Below are positions 59,805 through 64,000 of a DNA stretch of 64,000 nucleotides, piece after piece. The notes beneath the pieces are model-generated. The model was not told the origin of the DNA, did no database searches, and saw only the letters and a program-made list of their open reading frames with translations. The stretch's first letter is position 1; the number at the start of each line of letters is the position of its first letter. This DNA comes from Candidatus Poribacteria bacterium (GTDB taxonomy: Bacteria > Poribacteria > WGA-4E > WGA-3G): assembly GCA_009839745.1 (NCBI GenBank), contig VXPE01000045.1, positions 1 through 64,000 of the forward strand, written 5' to 3'. Position numbers and translations under genes: made by a program.

Positions 59805-61493
59805 CTACACAAGATTATACGGCATTTGGCGGAAGGTGATGCCCAACTGCTTTAGGGTGGCTTCGGTGAGTTGGGTGCCTCCGCAATGGATAATCTTGCT
59901 GCCCTCGTGCCGCGGTAAGCGATCTATGAGATCCTCAGTCAGAATGTCGTCACTGTTGAGTAGGTAGACCCCGACACCATCCGCGTTACCTAAAAAGGCG
60001 CGTTGGTGTCTTTCATCAGTATTACAAGCACCATACGACGGGCTATCCCCCTCTAAAAGGGACTGCGCAATGTCTACTGCCATTGGCATTCCTGTTTCCT
60101 TGAAAAAGAGGTACTGTGCCATCTCACTAAACAGAATGTCCTGTTTTTCCAAGAAGGTTTCGCCGACATGATAATAAGAAAAAGTTCCACCAATGCCGTA
60201 CACATGTTGCAGCCTACCCCTCCTCTCAAAGGTGTACCCTTCGCTGACGCGTTCAAGGCGGACAGATGTAACCTCACGGGCTATTTTCGACTTCATCTCA
60301 ACTAAAATGAAACGTCGATTACCTCGATCCTCACGGTTTTGTTCCAGAACAGCATGAGCTGTTGTACCACTACCTGCGAAGGAGTCAAGGATAACGTCAT
60401 CTCCTTCTGTAGAAAGACTAACAAAGTCCTTCAAGAGTTGAATAGGTTTAGGATTGTCAAATACTTTCTCGCCAAATATTTCCTTTAATACAGTCGTCCC
60501 GTTTCCACTGCTATATTCAGGTTTGTAAAGCAGAGATTTTGGTTTTCTGGTTGGTAAATTGCCGAGGGCAGGTCTCTGTTTCTTGAATAGACTAATCCCA
60601 GAGTCTGTCCTCTCTACCATAAGGTTGTGAGACTCTGTAGTCACCTTCTGTTTTCCCCATCTCCAACTCATTTCCTGACCATCTGTCATCGGTAGAACTT
60701 CTTCATAATTTCTGGTTTCACAACCCTCTATGACTGTTAACTCATCTTCGGGACTAACAAATATTGGATAATATAAATTGGGTCTTTTAGCTCTTGGAGC
60801 ATTTTGCCCAGTGGCTTTTAGACCGGCTCCTTTTTTATAATATCCATAATCATCTTCTAGCCACGAATCCAGTATTTCCTCTTCGTCCAATTCAAACTCA
60901 CCAATTTGGGAATATTCTTTATTTTTTGCCCAACAGAGTGTATATTCATGGGTTCCAGCAAATCCGAATTCATCGTTGTTGCCTTTAAGATTCATTACAG
61001 TTGGCAAGCAGGCAATAAGGTTAACTTCACCAAAAATCTCGTTCATTAGCAATTGCAAGTGATGTAACTCATTATCATCAATTGAGATGAAGATAATCCC
61101 GTCCTCTCGAAGGAGTTGATGGAGGAGACAGAGGCGTGGATACATCATGCAGAGCCACTTATCATGTCGCGAGAGATCTGTGGCGAGTGCCCCTACCGTC
61201 TTTCCAAGCCACTTCTGAATGGTTGGGTCGTTAACGTTATCATTATAGACCCAACTTTCGTTACCTGTATTATAAGGCGGATCAATATAGATGCATTTGA
61301 CTTTACCCGCGTAATAAGGGAGGAGTGCTTTGAGGGCGAGGAGGTTATCGCCTTCAATGAGGAGATTCCCAGTGCCGAGCGGTTCGTTTTCAGTCCCAAG
61401 GGAGCGATCAGGGTCGTGTGTCAAGGTGTGTATCGGGACTTCGTCATGGTGGTTGATGACGGCTTCTTTTCCGATCCAGTTGAGGGTTGGCAT
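59805..61493 (-). CDS. mod: Type III-like site-specific DNA methyltransferase (Mod)
   Basis: The 562-residue beta-class amino-methyltransferase has the catalytic motif IYIDPPYNTGNESWVYND (DPPY, about 68-85) before the SAM-binding motif DVILDSFAGSGTTAHAVLEQ (about 370-390). LCMMYPRLCLLHQLLREDG and NNDEFGFAGTHEYTLCWAKN are also Mod-like. It methylates adenine N6 (or cytosine N4) in the recognition site. The region between the motifs (about 150-350) would hold target recognition. It should work with the Res homologue at 53426 as a type III restriction-modification system, though other genes separate them. Confidence 0.93.
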   Translation of the reverse strand: MPTLNWIGKEAVINHHDEVPIHTLTHDPDRSLGTENEPLGTGNLLIEGDNLLALKALLPYYAGKVKCIYIDPPYNTGNESWVYNDNVNDPTIQKWLGKTVGALATDLSRHDKWLCMMYPRLCLLHQLLREDGIIFISIDDNELHHLQLLMNEIFGEVNLIACLPTVMNLKGNNDEFGFAGTHEYTLCWAKNKEYSQIGEFELDEEEILDSWLEDDYGYYKKGAGLKATGQNAPRAKRPNLYYPIFVSPEDELTVIEGCETRNYEEVLPMTDGQEMSWRWGKQKVTTESHNLMVERTDSGISLFKKQRPALGNLPTRKPKSLLYKPEYSSGNGTTVLKEIFGEKVFDNPKPIQLLKDFVSLSTEGDDVILDSFAGSGTTAHAVLEQNREDRGNRRFILVEMKSKIAREVTSVRLERVSEGYTFERRGRLQHVYGIGGTFSYYHVGETFLEKQDILFSEMAQYLFFKETGMPMAVDIAQSLLEGDSPSYGACNTDERHQRAFLGNADGVGVYLLNSDDILTEDLIDRLPRHEGSKIIHCGGTQLTEATLKQLGITFRQMPYNLV

Positions 61494-61547
61494 GTACGTT
61501 CTTTCTCCGAGTCTATGTTTTCACAAGACAGACGCAAATTGAGCATA

Positions 61548-61823
61548 TCAAATTATTTTATCACGTTTTGCCACGTTACAGGGTTTACATCGCAAGGTCA
61601 GATTTTCCCATACAGTGAGGCCACCCCGTGCGTATGGAGTTATGTGATCGGCATCGAGTTGTCTAAAGCCTGCGGGACCACAGAAAACTTTTTGGCAGTC
61701 GGGACACACATAGCCGCCACGACTTTTGTCAAAGTTCCGAAGGAAATATGATTGTTTCCATTCAGCGGGAAAAAATCGAGCCTGTGGATTACATGGAGGG
61801 AGATTAGGGGGGAGTGAGCTCAA
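61548..61823 (-). CDS. HNH endonuclease
   Basis: The product is 91 residues from a TTG that overlaps the stop of the DUF262 gene (TTGA). Two CxxC pairs for zinc (VCPDCQ and LRCKPCN) frame the HNH core DADHITPYARGGLTVWENLT (first His, central Asn), with the last Cys-Asn of the motif. The protein is minimal for an HNH nuclease and starts with a Pro-rich stretch (MSSLPPNLPPCNP). Translational coupling to the DUF262 protein suggests the two act together, as the DUF262 and HNH-type domains do in GmrSD restriction enzymes. Confidence 0.88.
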   Translation of the reverse strand: MSSLPPNLPPCNPQARFFPAEWKQSYFLRNFDKSRGGYVCPDCQKVFCGPAGFRQLDADHITPYARGGLTVWENLTLRCKPCNVAKRDKII

Positions 61824-63061
61824 GGATATGTGTCCACAATTTTCGCTAAAAGAAGTTTCGCCATATCACACTGCGCCTTTTGACCTCGATCCCCTTTCCA
61901 GCGGCCCCTTGACTCTGGATATCCTCCTTTTCGCTTAAGCCATCTTTCCCCTGCTCTACGCGGGGTTTGTATAAATCCCGCAATCGCGTCCCACGCGTCA
62001 AAACTCAGCTTATCTGCATCAATACCTAACTCAACCGCAGCTCCGATCAAGAGTGCCATTTGCTTGTACTTATCAACACTTACACCCGGAAGTCCACGTC
62101 CAAGGATCGCCCCTATCCACTGAGCGAAACTACGGAAGTCGTCTTCAAGTCCATTTCCATACGTAGGAAAAACAGGGGTTCCCCCTTGTGTATCTGTATA
62201 TTGTAATTGTGCACAATAGATGTCTAATGCCCCTTCTGTGGATCCATGAAATGCAAGCGGGAGATGTTTCATTAAATTCGGAGATGAAAGGAGCACATCC
62301 AACTTCTCTCTATGCATAAAGACAAGGTACCAGAGAACCATTGCTGATGGGGTTTGTCCTTTGGCGCGGTCTTTGCCTTCCCACCAATCTTTCCAAAGTT
62401 CCCATATCTCAGGATACTGCTTCCAAGGATTGTCTACACCCTTTTGACGTGCCGCTTCTATCATCCGCTTTGCCGAGGAAGAATCGGCATGAATTCCGGC
62501 AAGGCGCACGAAGTACACGCACTTCGACTCACTATAATAGGAAAGACGAATATCTTGGGCAGTTAAAGGGGTTCCACCTTCATTGATACGCCGAAAGATT
62601 TCAAGTTTCGTGCGGAGATCCAATCGGGGTGGAAGGTAAATGATTGTAAGTGGGTATCGTCGAAAGACAGTTTTGAATTTCTGAGGAAGTTCCGAAAACT
62701 TCTTTCCACTATAGTGGATACTTTGTGGCGAAAGATAGTTAATATCGTCGTCCGCGTTTAAACGGAGCTTGTCGCGCTCATATTTCAGGATTGTATTCAA
62801 GCGTTGTTGCCCATCAATCACTTCAGAAATGCTTGTATCCAGATCATCTAAGAAAAAAAGCGCAGGGGTCGTCAGATTGTTCAACAACGATTCTATGAAA
62901 AGTGATTCTTTTCGATCACCCCATTGTTCAGCATCTCGCTGATAATCTGGAATGATAATGTCGCCTCTATTAAAGTTGTTAATAATAGTTTCAACACTCT
63001 CACTCTGTGTTCGGGTGGGTTCACTCACGATTGGCGCGATTTCTACACTTTCTTCGGTCAT
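61820..63061 (-). CDS. DUF262 (GmrSD N-terminal, ParB/Srx-fold) protein
   Basis: The product is 413 residues from ATG 63061; a longer start inside the previous gene is less likely. The DUF262 motifs are TIINNFNRGDIIIPDYQRDA (about 25) and the active-site loop EVIDGQQRLNTIL (about 80). FRRINEGGTPLTAQDIRLSY follows. DUF262 proteins sense or cleave modified DNA with NTP hydrolysis in GmrSD, or act in BREX-like settings. The C-terminal half is helical and lacks the DUF1524 HNH domain; a separate HNH gene follows with overlapping stop and start. It lies just upstream of mod. Confidence 0.88.
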   Translation of the reverse strand: MTEESVEIAPIVSEPTRTQSESVETIINNFNRGDIIIPDYQRDAEQWGDRKESLFIESLLNNLTTPALFFLDDLDTSISEVIDGQQRLNTILKYERDKLRLNADDDINYLSPQSIHYSGKKFSELPQKFKTVFRRYPLTIIYLPPRLDLRTKLEIFRRINEGGTPLTAQDIRLSYYSESKCVYFVRLAGIHADSSSAKRMIEAARQKGVDNPWKQYPEIWELWKDWWEGKDRAKGQTPSAMVLWYLVFMHREKLDVLLSSPNLMKHLPLAFHGSTEGALDIYCAQLQYTDTQGGTPVFPTYGNGLEDDFRSFAQWIGAILGRGLPGVSVDKYKQMALLIGAAVELGIDADKLSFDAWDAIAGFIQTPRRAGERWLKRKGGYPESRGRWKGDRGQKAQCDMAKLLLAKIVDTYP

Positions 63062-63062
63062 A

Positions 63063-63272
63063 TCATTTTCCTCTTCCTTTTTCCTTGCGCTTCTCGGGTG
63101 GCACGTAATACGAAACAACTTTCATGCCTTTCCGTCTGCACTCTTCTTGAACTTTTCGCATATACGCCGAGAGTTCTTCAACAGAGTTGAATTGAGCAGA
63201 AAGTTCCTCTTTTATTCGATAGCACTCTTCAAGGATGGGATCTGTGTAGTTTTCAAAATCTTCTTCTTTCAT
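63063..63272 (-). CDS. Small antitoxin-like protein downstream of a VapC remnant
   Basis: The product is 69 residues: EDFENYTDPILEECYRIKEE then LSAQFNSVEELSAYMRKVQE and a basic end VVSYYVPPEKRKEKGRGK. It resembles the small partners (DPIxEExxxIREE...) found beside PIN-domain toxins in cyanobacteria and related bacteria. The ATG lies in the 3' end of the PIN remnant frame and has no strong Shine-Dalgarno, consistent with translational coupling. Its stop abuts the DUF262 start. The function is likely an antitoxin left without an intact toxin. Confidence 0.6.
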   Translation of the reverse strand: MKEEDFENYTDPILEECYRIKEELSAQFNSVEELSAYMRKVQEECRRKGMKVVSYYVPPEKRKEKGRGK

Positions 63273-63458
63273 CTGAAATTCCTCTATTAAGTTTGCTGGT
63301 GTGCAGATGGTTGTTGGGTCAAAACCTGCCTCTCGGCAAACTTGATTGATAAGTTCCCGTTTGTTTTCATTGACAATATGTTTCTGGTTCCACGATACAA
63401 GGTATTCAACACCATGTGTTGTTGCAATAGCGATATGTTGTGCATCTAAACTATAATT
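63273..63458 (-). pseudogene. PIN-domain (VapC-like) toxin, C-terminal remnant
   Basis: The in-frame sequence after a TAA at 63459-63461 reads YSLDAQHIAIATTHGVEYLV then SWNQKHIVNENKRELI, CREAGFDPTTICTPANLIEE. This matches the second half of PIN toxins (DALHIA.AT..G.DYLLTWN.KH). The N-terminal half with the first catalytic Asp is missing and no start codon is available. The region 63462-63663 upstream has no gene I can support. Confidence 0.65.
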
Positions 63459-63663
63459 TTAATGTAGACTCTCGGTTTCACTTCTCCGTAGTATATCATG
63501 AAATGTCGCCAGTTTCAAGAAAATCATTTAGGACTTCCGCAAGAAGGCGATAAATCGCCTTACTACGAACATAGCACTCTTGTAAATACAAGCATTTCTC
63601 CAAAGAGTAGCGGCTTGTAGACGAAAAGACTGCGCTTTGCGTAAACCCTGCCATTAATACAAT

Positions 63664-64000
63664 TTAGGCGGTCTCTGGTGCATCAAGCACGGCGTCAAGC
63701 TGATCCATTACCTTGTGGAAGGCTTCAACGTAACAGGACATCAACTCGATATCGTTGGGGGGGTTGACATCAAAGATATAACAGTGCGAATCTATGAATT
63801 CAACGGCTCTCGGATAGTCCTCTGTTTTATATTCAACCGTCGATTGATTACATCGCCACGGACAGCCTGTGCCGTAACCGATTCGGTTCTGGAAAATCTC
63901 TTGAGATGGTACAGGTAGCCGTTGCCACTGTCCGGTTGGCACGCCTTCCGCACGGAGTGCGGCTTGCACCTTCTCACGTAGGGTTTTTGCGGGAATATCT
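63664..64000 (-). CDS. DegT/DnrJ/EryC1-type aminotransferase, C-terminal part (cut by window edge)
   Basis: The frame is open to the window edge and reads DIPAKTLREKVQAALRAEGV, then PTGQWQRLPVPSQEIFQNRI, YGTGCPWRCN, then AVEFIDSHCYIFDVNPPNDI. It ends in helices with a stop at 63664. The combination of an ALRAEGVPTG-type strand and a following PVPxQ loop is that of the C-terminal domain of DegT/AHBA-type sugar aminotransferases, which use PLP. The catalytic lysine would lie outside the window. The call is from memory of the family's end region. Confidence 0.55.
   Translation of the reverse strand, partial: DIPAKTLREKVQAALRAEGVPTGQWQRLPVPSQEIFQNRIGYGTGCPWRCNQSTVEYKTEDYPRAVEFIDSHCYIFDVNPPNDIELMSCYVEAFHKVMDQLDAVLDAPETA

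Overview
The window most resembles a genome fragment of Candidatus Poribacteria or a close relative. This is inference from gene content, not a database match. The markers are a WD40 exoprotein with dockerin repeats and a C-terminal motif of the YPNPFNPETWIPYQL type, several TolB-like propellers, two phytanoyl-CoA-dioxygenase-type genes, a sulfatase-fold hydrolase, a Gfo/Idh oxidoreductase, and TTG starts that are used with good Shine-Dalgarno sequences. No rRNA or tRNA gene was recognised.

Layout. 1-7.1 kb: a decayed accessory region, mostly minus strand. It holds two copies of a small peptide gene (long leader, four-Cys C-terminus), a broken PqqD-like/glycosyltransferase gene, fused remnants of a type IV prepilin peptidase and a DsbA-like protein, a methyltransferase, two TolB-like proteins and a 157-bp inverted-repeat element. 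7.2-16.1 kb, plus strand: WD40/dockerin exoprotein, fatty-acid desaturase, PhyH oxygenase, an FtsX/LolD-type ABC pair and an outer-membrane-type protein. 16.1-22.2 kb, minus strand: Rieske protein, MalG-like permease with a large insertion, MoxR ATPase, MocA-like transferase, YdjY-acylphosphatase fusion, gene remnants, a TPR protein and a coiled-coil protein. 22.4-25.6 kb: nucleoside hydrolase, a lipoprotein and an M32 carboxypeptidase. 25.8-33.7 kb, plus strand: an expanded phosphate-transport locus with PstS, PstC, PstA, a voltage-gated-type K+ channel, three PstB-like ATPases, an extra permease and PhoU. An MscS channel and an SLC12-like transporter follow on the minus strand. 37.4-43.5 kb: Gfo/Idh oxidoreductase, MFS transporter, UbiX, D-threonine-aldolase-like enzyme, PhyH and amidohydrolase. 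43.5-48.1 kb, minus strand: the conserved ffh-rpsP-khpA-trmD-rplS-rnhB-yraN cluster, without rimM. 48.4-53.4 kb: beta-helix lipoprotein, UbiA, sulfatase-fold hydrolase and a LivK-type binding protein. 53.4-63.5 kb, minus strand: a defence island with a DUF262/HNH pair, type III-like Mod and Res, a DUF3696 ATPase with a putative nuclease partner, a RelE toxin with an unusual antitoxin, a VapC remnant and a MITE. The right edge cuts a DegT-type aminotransferase.

Most notable: (1) a possible ribosomally made, modified peptide locus at 0.2-5.05 kb, now decaying; (2) three PstB paralogues whose ATPase motifs are degraded in complementary ways, as in heterodimeric ABC transporters; (3) an AAA ATPase/nuclease pair and a duplicated-domain toxin-antitoxin pair lodged between the Mod and Res genes, next to a MITE with matching flanking direct repeats.
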